Assembly (NCBI GenBank): GCA_006176705.1
Contig: QRFJ01002099.1
Coordinates: forward strand, 1-64,000
DNA: 64,000 bases
Origin: Cocos nucifera
Taxonomy: Eukaryota; Streptophyta; Magnoliopsida; Arecales; Arecaceae
Direction of reading: 5' to 3'
Shown: piece after piece, positions 33,855 through 44,659 of the stretch
Position numbering within the stretch: position 1 is the first letter of the stretch
How the letters are laid out: every line of letters begins with the position of its first letter
Program-made: the position numbers and the translations under genes
The notes under the pieces: model-generated
Database searches by the model: none
Seen by the model: the letters and a program-made list of their open reading frames with translations, nothing else
What the model was told of the DNA's origin: nothing

Positions 33855-35685
33855 TCTCGTCCATTATGTAATCTACCGACTAAAGATGTTCCTTTTAACT
33901 TTGATGAAGAGTGTCTTAAAGTCTATAAATTCTTGAGAAAAGCTATGACCAAAGTCTCGATCATTCAACCTCCAAACTAGTCATTATCTTTTGAAATCAT
34001 GTATGATGCTTCAGATTTTGCCATAGGAGCTATCTTGGGCCAAAGGGTAAACAAATATCCCATAGTGATCTATTATGCTAGTAGAACTTTGAATGAAGTA
34101 CAAATGAATTATACTATAATTGAAAAAGAGTTACTAGTTGTAGTGTTTATCCTAAAAAATTTTAGATCATATCTGTTAGGATAAAAATCATGGTATATTT
34201 AGATCATTCAGCTTTAAGATATCTGCTCTAAAAAAAAGATGCTAAACCACAACTAATTAGATGGATCTTATTACTACAAGAATTTGATATAAAAATTCAA
34301 GATAAGAAGGAATCTGAGAATGTTGTTGTAGACCATCTATCTAGGATCCTAGTTAAAAATACTAAACCTACATCAATCAGAGAATCTTTTCTAGATGAGC
34401 AATTATTGGTAGTTTCACATGCAAAGGCCCCTTGGTTTGTAGATATTGTAAATTACCTACCAGTAAGATAAATTCCTGATGGCTAGTCTAAGAATGAAAA
34501 AGGATCGATTCTTTGCTCAAATTAAATACTATTTTTGGGAAGATCCTAAACTTTTTATAATTTGTGCCGACCAGATCATTCGTAGATGTGTTCCTAAGTT
34601 TGAACAGCTGAGTATCTTATGATTCTATCATACTCTTGCTTGCGGAGGATATTTTTCTAGAAGAAAAACTATGGCTAAAGTATTACAAAGTAGATTTTAT
34701 TAGCCTGCATTGTTTAAGGATGCCTATATTTTTAGTCAGGAATGTCTTAAGTGTCAAACCTTAGGAAACATTTCAAAGAAAGACATGATGCCTTTGAACC
34801 CCATCTTGGTAGTTGAAATTTTTGATGTTTGAGGAATTAATTTTGTGAAACCTTTTCTACCGTCCAAGGATTTTGAATATATTTGGTGGTCGTTGATTAT
34901 GTTTCTAAATGGATCGAAGCAATGGCAACAGGAACCAATGACCATAAAGTAGTCTTAAAATTTGATCAAAAGAATATCTTCTCTAGGTTTGGATTTTCAT
35001 GTGCTATCATTAGCGATGGAGGTACCCACTTTACAAACTACCAGTTTCGAACATTACTACAAAAATATGGGGTGACACATAAGATAGCTATACCATACCA
35101 TCCACAAACAAGTAGCCAAGTAGAAGTATCTAATAGGAAAATTAAGAATATCTTACAAAAGACTATTAGGCTAGATCAAAAATATTGGTCAGATCGATTA
35201 GATGATGCATTATGGGCCTATAGGACTGCTTATAAAACCCCTATTGGAATGTCTCCCTATAGATTGATCTATGAAAAAGCATGTCACCTTCTGGTAGAAC
35301 TTGAACATAAAGCATATTGGGCAATAAAGCAATTAAATTTTAATCCAAATCAAGCTGGTTCTAACCAGATGTTACAATTGAGTAAATTAGATAAATTAAG
35401 GTGAGAAGCTTATGCAAACTCAAAAATCTATAAAGAGAAAATGAAAGCTTTTCATGATTAATACATTTCAAGAAAAATCTTTGAGCCAAATCAGCAAGTC
35501 TGGTTATTTAACTCAAGGCTCCAATTATTTTCTAAAAAATTAAAATCTAGATGGAATGGACCTTATATAGTCAATCAAGTGTTCTACATGGTGTAATTAA
35601 ACTTTATGATCCTAGATCTAAGTATTTTTTTAAGGTACATGGTCAAAGGCTTAAACCATATATTGAAGGGATATCATTAAACTGA
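33855..35685 (+). pseudogene. Athila-type gypsy D: RNase H and integrase remnant
   Basis: The sequence right of B1 begins inside pol: LCNLLTKDVPFNFDEECLK, then the RNase H entry FEIMYDASDFAIGAILGQR (33995) preceded by a W-to-stop change, YYASRTLNEVQMNYTIIEKELL, and LLQEFDIKIQDKKESENVV with DHLSRI (34270-34350). Integrase: zinc-binding part with CLKCQTLG (34745), first catalytic site GINFVKPF (34833; the expected Asp is Asn), second IISDGGTHF (35015), Glu in QVEVSNR (35123, 35 residues further), then LDDALWAYRTAYKTPIGMSPYRLI and ELEHKAYWAIKQLNF. The frame ends with HGQRLKPYIEG and TGA at 35683-35685. The phrase set is characteristic of Athila. The part upstream is beyond the window. Confidence 0.88.
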
Positions 35686-36249
35686 ACCATTGACCAACAA
35701 TATTAATAGACCCATAATGAATTGAGCTGCATTATTTCTGACTGAATACGATAAACTTAGTGATTGTTGGGAGGCAATCCAACATTTCTTGCATCTAATT
35801 TATTTTTTTAGTTTATTTTCTTTTTAGGATAAGTGGTTAGGCTAGAGGAGAATCAAAACTTCATGATACATGCTGGACAAATAATAAAAATTTTTATTGC
35901 ACCCTTCCATTTTTTCTTCTCCATTAAGGACAATGTCGATTAAGTTGAAGGATAGAAAAAATAAAATTAATTAAAAAAATTAAAAAAATAAAATTAAAAA
36001 TATATATAATAAAAAAATAATAAATAATATATATAATCTTTAAAATTTAAAAAAAATAAAAAGAGTTCTTTTGAATAAACCATATTTTAGAAAAAAAATC
36101 TTAAGCAAAATAGACTAGAAAAAGTAATAAAGTTAGAAACTATTTGCTAATGACTGTAGCAAGTCAGAAAGTAGATTAGTTGGTCAGACTTTTCGCAGCC
36201 TACTTAGATCATTTAAAGGCTATCAACACTTCAAATTGCACATGCACAT
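35686..36249 (+). other. D 3' untranslated region, left part
   Basis: Contains the Athila-like GTTGGGAGGCAATCCAAC stem (near 35766), a CATTAAGGACAATGTC-like motif (near 35922) and AT-rich sequence (35950-36060). No gene. C interrupts it at 36249. Confidence 0.7.
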
Positions 36250-37112
36250 TGTTGGGGGTAAACCTTGCTCTCGTCGAAGTTTAGTCTGATACTTAGCCAA
36301 ATGTAACTTATAATCGTAGAGGAGCTTCAATCGCAAATTCCTCCTTCCGAACTTGTCCATCAGTCGAACTCCTTTCAGGCTTCTCAATCAGTTGAACTTC
36401 TTCTGAACTTCTCCATCAGTCGAACTTCTTTTAGACTTCTCATTCAGCCAGACTCCTCCATTAGATGAATTCTCATTGAGATTTCTCCTCCAGCTGATCC
36501 ACTCTCAGACTTCTCCAATAGACATCCTTCAAGATTTCTCCAATCATAGAGCTTCCAAACCACCTTCCGACCGAACTTCCTATAGTCGTCTAGAAGGGTC
36601 TTCTTGCCTATACGAATCCGGCTCTATACACAGCATAAAACAACTCACACATAGACTACCTTAGGAAAGTCTGAACTCCTCTGGAATTGATATAACTCAA
36701 AGTTCTTCGCCAATCGACATCTACTTCTCCAAACGTCAACTATTAAATCCCAACGAACTGGCACATCACGACAACAGACATTACTCTCTGTAACAAATCC
36801 CATGTGGCCCCGAGTGGCCCACTACCTGATGGTTATGGTTGTCACTTTCAATTTATTATAGGCTCCATCTATAAAAGGGACCCTCCAGATACATTTATCT
36901 CCAAAGCTCTCTTCTTCTTTCCCAAACTCCGCTACTTTCTTTCTGGAGCACTCCATTTCTATTGATCAGAAGAGCTAACTTGATCATCGGAGGATCCTTC
37001 CGCAGCCACCACCCTCAACTTCAATTAGGATTTGTCTTGCAGGTTTCCAACAGCGACCTCATCTTTTTTAGCTCCAATTCAATTTCGACATCAACCAGAT
37101 TCTACACCAACA
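36250..37112 (+). repeat. C 5' LTR (863 bp)
   Basis: TGTTGGGGGTAAACC to ACACCAACA. It contains a 28-bp minisatellite (36349-36470, about four units) and a TATA box at 36870-36877 (TATAAAAG). The following bases TTGACACTAGAAGGAGGGG may be a primer binding site decayed from a TTGGCGC-type site. Confidence 0.9.
36870..36877 (+). promoter_or_regulatory. TATA box of C 5' LTR
   Basis: TATAAAAG; the 3' LTR has TATAAGAG at 61596-61603. Confidence 0.65.
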
Positions 37113-37237
37113 GGATTGACACTAGAAGGAGGGGCCACTTTGAGTCCTTATTCTAAAAGAAGTGCCCAGTCGATCCTGATTCTTTTCTTCTTTTAGTCCT
37201 TTGAGATCCATCTTTATTCAATCTTTTTAGCCTAGAA

Positions 37238-38920
37238 ATGCCTCCAAAGAAGATAACCACCCAGTGATCCGCTGCTTTCGCCGTCAGATCTAAGCTGGAT
37301 CTACCCTTCCCTACTCCATCACCAGCACCTCATTCCCTCTGTCGGCAGCCATGGTAGATCTGAAGCAGTTCAACCTACTGATGCAATAGATTCGAGGCCT
37401 CACCAAAATGGTGCAGGCCATGCAATAACCCCTGATGGTAGCTCCACTGAAAAACCCCCAATCGGGGTGTCAAGAACCAGTCCCAAGGAGGCATACTTGG
37501 GCTAGCAGACCCGTCACTCCTAGGAAGAAAAAATAGATAACTGAAGACCCCTATTCAGACCATGATTCCTCTCTAAAAAAAACCTTCCCTATCTACAGTC
37601 GAAAGCCTTCCAGGATCTATGATCGAGATGATGTTCTCGATCAAAAATTATAAAAAATGGACCGATGGATTGAGAAACTCCGCCATGTCGTTCCGACTCA
37701 CCATGATGATATCTACATCAATCCCAATTTCTCTGCTTGAATCATGCAAGAGTCTGTCCTACCGAACTTCAAGCTTTCCCAATTCGAAGACTACGATAGA
37801 ACCTCTAATTCGATCAACCATCTGGATGTCTTTCGAACCATGATGCTACTTGATGGCGCACCAGATGCCATCTTATGCCAAGCTTTTCCATCTACTCTAA
37901 AGGAAGCAGCAAGAAATTGATACTCGACACTGAAGTCGGGTATGATCTTCTCTTTCGATCAGATGAGCCATTAGTTTGTGGCTCATTTCATCAGTAGCTG
38001 GCATCTCAGGTGATGTTTGGACTTCCTCATTAACATCAAATAGAAAGAGAGAGAATCAATCTGGGCTTATGTCAATCACTTCAATGCTGCTACCCTTAGA
38101 TCCAAAATCTGGACCAGTCTGTTGCCATGACCATACTGAAGGGCAGTCTCCAGAAGAATGATTTATTATTTTTCCTAGAGAAGAAGTATCCTAAAAATTT
38201 TGTCGATCTACAAGCTCGAGCTAAAGGATATGCCTGAGCTGAGGAAGCCTTCAGGTTAAAGGATGAGGAAGCCGTAGGAGAGTGGCAGGCGGGTGAATCT
38301 AGCAAGCTCGTAGTTGAAGAAAATCCAAACGAAGTTCGATCGTGCTCCCGGACTCTCCCCAAGCGCAAGCGAGCCCGAACTCGTCCTCGAGTTCATCATT
38401 AAAAAAGCCCTAATAGAAGGGCGCGAAGAAGTTCTCTTCCTAGATGATTCCACAACTATGCCCCCCTCAATGCTTTGAAAATACATGTACTCATGGAGAT
38501 CAAGGAGCAACTGCTAAGGTCGGAGAGGATGTGTGCTCATCCTGGCAAGCACAATCCTAACAAATACTGCCTCTACCATCATGACCATGATCACGATACT
38601 AAGAAATACATTCAACTCCAAGATGAGATCGAGGAGCTCATCAGGTGAGACCAACTCAATCGATTTCTATGACGTCAATCCGAAGGAAGAGAGGATCGGC
38701 CAAGGGCACTACCGCAGCTAGAACCGCCAAGAAGGAAGGAGCAATAGGAAGATCGGCCACCTCTCGGCATCATCAACACTATCTCTGAGGGACTTCAGTG
38801 AGAGGAGGCCAGCGGATTTGAAAGATCGATGAAGAGACAGAGGGCTGAAGAACACATAGCCTTCACTAAAGTAGATGCATAGAAAGTTCAGTTCCACATA
38901 ACGATGCAATTGTAATTACT
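37238..38920 (+). pseudogene. C gag
   Basis: Gypsy Gag. Start MPPKKITTQ at 37238, soon a TGA. The capsid part is recognisable across frameshifts: MMLLDGAPDAILCQAFPSTL (near 37845), FSFDQMSH, NRKRENQSGLMSI-type region, ACHDHTEG, then LEKKYPKNFVDLQARAKGYA (near 38180). A zinc-finger-like stretch CAHPGKHNPNKYC with YHHDHDHDTKK lies at 38535-38605. Stops and frameshifts are numerous, so no product is expected. Confidence 0.8.
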
Positions 38921-38929
38921 TTAAATGTT

Positions 38930-39720
38930 GCAGACTATGATGTACGTCATTTCCTTGTTGATAATAGAAGTTCGACTAATGTCTTCTTTTATGATGCTTT
39001 CTCCAAAATGTCTATAGCTAACAGTCGGCTTGGACCAATAAGCTCTCTATTGGTAGGCTTCACTGGCGAAGCAATACCAGTTGAAGGTATAATAACTTTG
39101 GTTGTGGCTGCAGGGCAATATCCAAGATAGTCCAAGGCATGGGTGGACTTCCTAGTAGTAAGAGCTCCATCGGCTAACAATGCAATCCTCGATCGATCTG
39201 GCCTAAATGCACTTTGGGTAGTAGTATCGATATATTACTTAAAAATGAAGTTTTCAATAAGTTATGAGATCAGAAAAGTCAGAGGAGATCAAGCCCTGGT
39301 AAGGCATTGCCATTCAATTGCCTTACCAAGGGGTGAGCGATCAGATCCTTATCTAGTTGACGGACTGGATGTCCGTGATGATCTAACGAAAGAGCAGGGT
39401 GAGCCTATGGAAGACCTTGCTTTCATCACACTAAATGACGGGAATGCAGAACACACGGTGCAGATCGGCTCCAACCTAGTAGAAGAAATACGAGAGCGGC
39501 TTGTCGAATTTCTATGGAGGAACATAGATGTTTTTGCTTGGGTCCCCGACGACATGCTCGGGATAGATGCCGAGATCATTGAACATCGCCTGGTTGTCGA
39601 CCCTAAACATCGATCAGTGAAAGAGAAGATGCGCAGCCATGCTCTAGAGAGGCAAAAAGCAATTGCAGAGAAAGTTGACAAACTTCTCAAGGTCGGATTC
39701 ATCTAAGAAGTCAACTATCC
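38930..39720 (+). pseudogene. C protease and RT entry
   Basis: Protease active-site region FLVDNRSSTNVFFYDAF (near 38955; the usual D-N-G-S-S has Arg for Gly), followed by IDFLVVRAPSANNAILDRSGLNAL-like MDFLVVRAPSANNAILDR (39143) typical of the protease end. The open frame to 39706 continues with KTSMFLWRN-like FLWRNIDVFAWVPDDMLGID and RQKAIAEKVDKLLKVGFI, the lead-in to RT. Confidence 0.8.
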
Positions 39721-41390
39721 AAACTGGATTCCAATGTCATGCTCGTCAAAAAGATGAATGGCAAGTGAAAAATGTGCATAGACTTTAAAAAGTTGAACAA
39801 AATCTACCCAAAAGATAGCTACCCCCTACCCAGGATTGATCAACTGGTGGATACGACCTCGGGCCACGAGCTTCTCACCTTCATGGATGCCTTATTCAGC
39901 TATAACTAAATCTGGATGGTACCAAAGAATGAGGAGAAGACTGCTTTTATTATTGACCATGGTCTTTACTGTTATAGGGTTATGCCTTTTGAACTTAAAA
40001 ATATAGGGGCAACATACCAGTGCCGATCAACAAAATCTTCAAGAAGCAGATCAGCCTTAACATGGAGGTATATGTAGATGGCATGCTTGTCAAGAGTCGG
40101 GCTTCAATAAATCACATTGCCGATCTTAAAGAAATCTTCAGCACCCTTAGGAGATACAAGATGAAGCAGAATCCAACCAAGTGCACATTCGGTGTAATTT
40201 CGGAAAGATTTTTGGGATTCACGGTGTCAAGGGCAGAATCGAAGCAAATCTAGAGAAGATTCGGGCCATTTAAGAGATGGCTGCTCCAAAATCAATCAAA
40301 AAAGTTCAACGCCTGACTGAAAAGGTGGTAGCCCTGAACCGCTTCATCTCAAGGTTGGCCAAATGATGCATGCCCTTCTTTTAGGTATTAAAACAGTCGA
40401 AAAACTTCTGTTGGACCACCGAATGTCAACAAGCCTTTAAAGAGATCAAGGACTTTCTCTATTCACCTCCTCTATTAACAAAGCCCGAATTTGAAGAAAA
40501 ATTATTTTTGTACCTGGTGGTCTCCCCAGTGGCCCTTGTGGTAGTCCTAGTCAAAAAAGAGGTGAAAGTACAATGATCGATCTACTACATGAGTCAAGTC
40601 TTGAGAGACGTCGAGACTAAGTACACTAAGTTAGAAAAACTAACTTATGCTCTACTGATTACAGCCCGGAGACTTCGACCTTATTTTTAGGGGCATACGA
40701 TAACCCTCCTAACTGATCAACCAATCAAAGCAGTTCTCCATCGAACAGATGCCTCTAGAAGAATAGCAAAATGGATGATTGAGCTTACAAAATTTGACAT
40801 TAACTACCAACCTCGGCCATCGATCAAAATCCAAGTATTGATACATTTTATAGTTGAATGCACCATTTTGGATGAAGCCAAGCTTAAATAGAATGAAACT
40901 AGCATTCCGTGGTTGCAGCTGAGGCCCTTTGAAGAAAGAGCCAACCTTCTTGAAGGTTTTTGGGCTCTATATATGGATGGCTCATCCAATGCTTCTGGTG
41001 CAGGCGCAGGGCTGATCTTGATTAACCCAGAGGAGATCATTGCTGAATATGCATTATGCTTTGAATTTCCTATGACCAACAATGGAGCAGAATATGAAGC
41101 TCTGATTATAGGGCTAAAGATAGCAAAAGAGCTAAAAGCAGATCGCCTCCAAGCTTACAATGATTCACAGTTGATAGTGGGATAAGTCAATAGCGACTAC
41201 GAGGCTTGGGAGGAAAATATGAGAAGATACCTTAAGAAAGTGAAGAGCTTGACCTCGGCATTCGACAGTTTCAATATCCAGTGGATCCAGAAGGCAAAAA
41301 ATGCTAGAGCCGACCTTCTATCCAAATTGACCACATTTGCCTCCAACAAACTTTCGAAGGAAATATACTTTGAAGTACTGAAATGCCCTA
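39720..41390 (+). pseudogene. C reverse transcriptase and two RNase H domains
   Basis: RT: SNVMLVKK and MCIDFKKLNKIYPKDSYPLPRID (near 39775), LLTFMDALFSYN, VMPFELKNIGATYQ (39985), a one-base frameshift, then NMEVYVDGMLVKS (40060), where the second Asp of Y-x-D-D is Gly, so it is inactive. First RNase H: EIKDFLYSPPLLTKP to TLLTDQPIKAVL (40440-40740). Second, archaeal-like RNase H: LYMDGSSNASGAGAGLIL (40970), NNGAEYEALIIGL (41080), YNDSQLIVG with stop (41157), AKNARADLLSKL (41300). The pair of RNase H domains supports Tat lineage. Confidence 0.85.
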
Positions 41391-42663
41391 GTTTGGAAGA
41401 GCTGCTGACCGCCATGCAGATTGACCATGAGCCCTACTGGATTGATCCATTGACTGCTTATCTTAGAGGTGGAACTCTCCCTCACGACCCAAAGGAAGCT
41501 CAAAAGTTGAGGAACCAGGTTTTCCGATATGTACTTTACAAAGGCAAACTATATAAGAGATCATATTCTTTGCCACTTTTAAGATGTCTTTGATCTTTCG
41601 AGATCGATTTTACATTATGGGAGATGCATGAAGGAATCTATGGAAACCATCTGGGTGCCAGATCCCTATCTCACAAGCTACTTCGACAAGGTTATTATTG
41701 ATCGACTATGCACCATGATTGCATTGAATATGTTAGAAAGTATGACTGTTGTCAAAGGAATGCAAATATACAAAGACAGCTGGCCTCCAAGCTTACCTCA
41801 CTAAGCATCCCTTGGCCATTCGCACAATGGAGAATGGATATACTTGGCCCCTTCCCAACGGCTCCCAGACAACAAAAGTTTCTCTTTATTGCGATCGACT
41901 ACTTTACCAAATGGGTCGAGGCCAAATCTCTGAAAAAGATTACTGAAGTCAAAGTGCAAGACTTCATCTGAAAGTCGATTATTTATAGATTCGGCCTGTC
42001 CAAACCATTATTACAGACAATAGACGATAATTTGCTAGGAAGAAATTCACTGAGTTCTATGAAGGTTTGAACGTCTCCCATAACTTTATGTCAGTAGCTC
42101 ATCCACAGGTGAACGGTGAAGTAGAAGTGACAAACAGGACATTATTGCAAGACGTCAAGGCAAGGCTTGAAAGAACAAGGGAGACTTGGGCGGACAAGCT
42201 TTACCATATTCTATGGGTATATCGAACTATCCAAAAGCTGCCAACCAGGGAAATGTTCGCTCTGACTTTTGGAATGGAAGCAGTCATCCTAATAGAGCTC
42301 AAGCTGCCGTCGGCATGGGTTGTAGCCTTCAGGAAGCAATAAAATCTGCAGAACCTCAGAGCAAACCTTAATCTACTGGTGGAAAAATGAGAAGCCCAAG
42401 TTTGGATGGCTGCTTATAGACGAAGAGTGGTCCGCTACTATAACTCCAGAGTCAAAGGCAAAATATTCAAAGTGGAGGACTTGATACTTCGACGAGCAAC
42501 CATTTCACAACCTCAAAACCAAGGGAAGCTCGTCCCAAACTGGAAAGATCCTTACGAAATCAAAGAGGTCATCCGACCTTGAACTTACTACTTGAAGGAG
42601 CTCGGAGGTGCCGATCTTTCATGCCCATGGAGCTCAGAGAACTTACTCATGTACTATCAATAA
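41391..42663 (+). pseudogene. C integrase
   Basis: Zinc-binding part HEGIYGNHLGARSLSHKLL with YDCCQRNANIQ (41628-41765), core with first Asp in WRMDILGPFPTA (41833), second site IITDNRR (42008; Gly and Gln lost, one stop), Glu in NGEVEVTNRTLLQDVKARLE (42110), then LYHILWVYRTIQKLPT. The C-terminal end SSENLLMYYQ is followed by TAA at 42661-42663. Frameshifts separate the segments. Confidence 0.85.
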
Positions 42664-43105
42664 TCTCATTTCAATAAAATCTTCTTATTTTAATATCTTC
42701 GATCTTGGTGCAAAACTATGATGATAGAAAATAGCCTCCCGAACTTTATCACTAGACGAAGTTAGTCCTGTTGGAAATAGGAGGATAACCTCATCCTAAC
42801 ATTGAGCTAGAGTGAAGACCTCGGTTACTTAAGCCAGGATACCGCGAGAGGCCCTTTCAATGGTCCTTTTGTGTTCCTATAGTCCTATTAGGAACAAAAA
42901 AAGAACCTCATCCTAACATTGAGCTAAAGCAAAGACCTCGATTACTTAAGTTCCAATGCAGGGAGAGGTCCTTTCAACAATCCTTTTGTACTTCTATTGC
43001 CCTGTTAGGAATAAGAGGAGAACCTCGTTTTAACATTGAGCTAAAGCAAAGACCTTGGTTACTTAAGCTGGGATGCGGGGAGAGGCCCTCTCAACGATCC
43101 TTTTA

Positions 43106-44142
43106 TGCCCTCATCTCCTCTTGGCTCCTTTGCTTACCCTTGTAGGCTTAGTGCCTCTAGAGTCGGAGTTTCCTCCTGCCTTCTCACTCCGACGTTGGCA
43201 TGAACCGGCTCCCGCAGTCCACTATTCTAAGCGGGGGACCAGGAAGGATGATGCGGCCCTCAACCGTTATTGAAGAATTTATATTCACCAGTGGTATGAC
43301 GCTCAAGCAGAGCTTTCGCTTCTGATATTGATATGGTATGGTATCTTTCAAAAAGTGGACGGAATTCCTTTAGCCATGTCACGGTGGAATGAGAGGCTCT
43401 GGTTCAGCCACAGGATCTTCTTCTGATTGAAGGGCTTGGCCTATGCCCCATTCTGTTGTAGCTTATTCGGATGATCAGCTGCGAATCTCCGAAAACATAG
43501 AGGACTCGGATTCCCATATCTCCAAGTCGAAACTCAATGCTTCATACTCGGCTTCATTATTTTTGCAATTCTCCTTTAGTAAGGTGAAGGAATAATGCAG
43601 GACGCCTTTCTCCGGAGTGAGAAAGACCACTCCAGCTCCCGCGCGCGTCTCTGGAGCATCGCGACCTGACCCGGGCTCTCTCTGAGAAGCTCCATAAAAG
43701 TACATCTCCCAATGGGTCCAGGGGCTTCTATAGAAAGCGCCTCTTCGTCTGGGAGGTCGGTTGACAATGGGGAATCATCGGGCACCGGATGCGCTGCCAA
43801 GAAATCGGCTAAGGCCTGTCCCTTGATTGCGTTTTTTGACACGTAAGTGATGTCGAACTCCATCAGCATGAGCGACCACTTCGCGAGCCGTCCCGATAAA
43901 AGAGGCCGAGACATGATCAACTTCAAAGGATCCGCCTTTGATATCAATTGGACCTTGTGCGAGAGAAAGTAATGCCTCATTTTCTTGACGGCGAAGATCA
44001 AGGCCAGACAAACCTTCTAAATCGGAGGATAATTGTGCTCTGCTCCCACCAGCATGCGGCTAAGGTAGTCAAGTAAAGAGCATTCTCCTTTCCCTCGTCA
44101 TTATGTTGTGCAAGTAATGCACCTAGCGATCCATCGAGCGCC
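43106..44142 (-). pseudogene. Fragment F: RNase H region of another Tat-like gypsy
   Basis: On the minus strand, from 44142: ALDGSLGALLAQHNDEGKEN, then LIFAVKKMRHYFLSHKVQLI, PLLSGRLAKWSLMLMEFDI, KGQALADFLAAHPVPDD (44000-43780), and the second RNase H MYFYGASQREPGSGRDAPET, AGAGVVFLTPEKGVLHYSF, KNNEAEYEAL (43705-43540). The frame is far better kept and more GC-rich than in C. The left third (43106-43470) is unassigned. It sits between two array units with no target duplication and a loss of about 8 array bases. Confidence 0.75.
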
Positions 44143-44341
44143 ATAGTCCTATTAGGAATAGAAGGAGAACCACGTCCTAACATTAAGCTAAAGTGAAGAC
44201 CTCGATTACTTAAGCTAGGATGCAGAGAGAGGCCCTTTCAATGGTCCTTTTGTGTCCCTATAGTCCTGTTAGGAATAAGAGGAGAACCTCATCCTAACAT
44301 TGAGCTAAAGTGAAGATCTTGGTTACTTAAGTCGGGATCCG

Positions 44342-44346
44342 GGGAG
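44342..44346. repeat. Left TSD of copia B2 (GGGAG)
   Basis: GGGAG; the right copy is 57355-57359, and the unbroken array unit reads GGGGAGAGGCCCTCT at 43076. Confidence 0.88.
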
Positions 44347-44659
44347 TATTGAAAAATATGTCCTAAAGCCAATCATCTAAGTAGTAGATGATTAGAATTA
44401 GTATATAAATTATCTAATAATAATAGTAATTTGGCTATTTCATCATAAAAGTTCTATCTTTCTTAAATGAACTCCTAAATTATGATGAAGTTCTTAGAAC
44501 CACAATCAATCGATAAAGGAGGATTTATCGGATGGTTCTTAACTTATTCACAACCAAATGATAACTTATTAACAAGGATGATAACTTATCGAGTGTAGGT
44601 TGCTGTATGCCATATGTGTTGGTTATCCTCGTAACCAAGTGGTGTGGAGACACAGGTAT

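Larger units (their letters stand above)
42770..44346 (+). repeat. 117-bp tandem array in C, interrupted by filler F
   Basis: Units of 117 bp with the core TAACATTGAGCTAAAG at 42797, 42914 and 43031, again at 44178 and 44295, and a further damaged unit after B2 near 57440. Each also holds GAGAGGCCCT and GTTACTTAAG. Units 3 and 4 are separated by fragment F, units 5 and 6 by B2. No coding frame. Confidence 0.85.

Noticed and set aside
33855..36249. Endogenous pararetrovirus
   Set aside because: RNase H is followed by an integrase with Athila signatures; no movement protein or coat region, and pararetroviruses lack integrase.
43270..43470. Sense-strand remnant of a plant transposon-type ORF (FQKVDGIPLAMSRWNERLWF)
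   Set aside because: Wording is vaguely similar to that family, but too short and broken to call; left as unassigned part of F.
42797..44300. CRISPR-like or regulated array with 117-bp spacing
   Set aside because: Whole units are repeated with substitutions, with no constant repeat and variable spacer; a plant tandem repeat.
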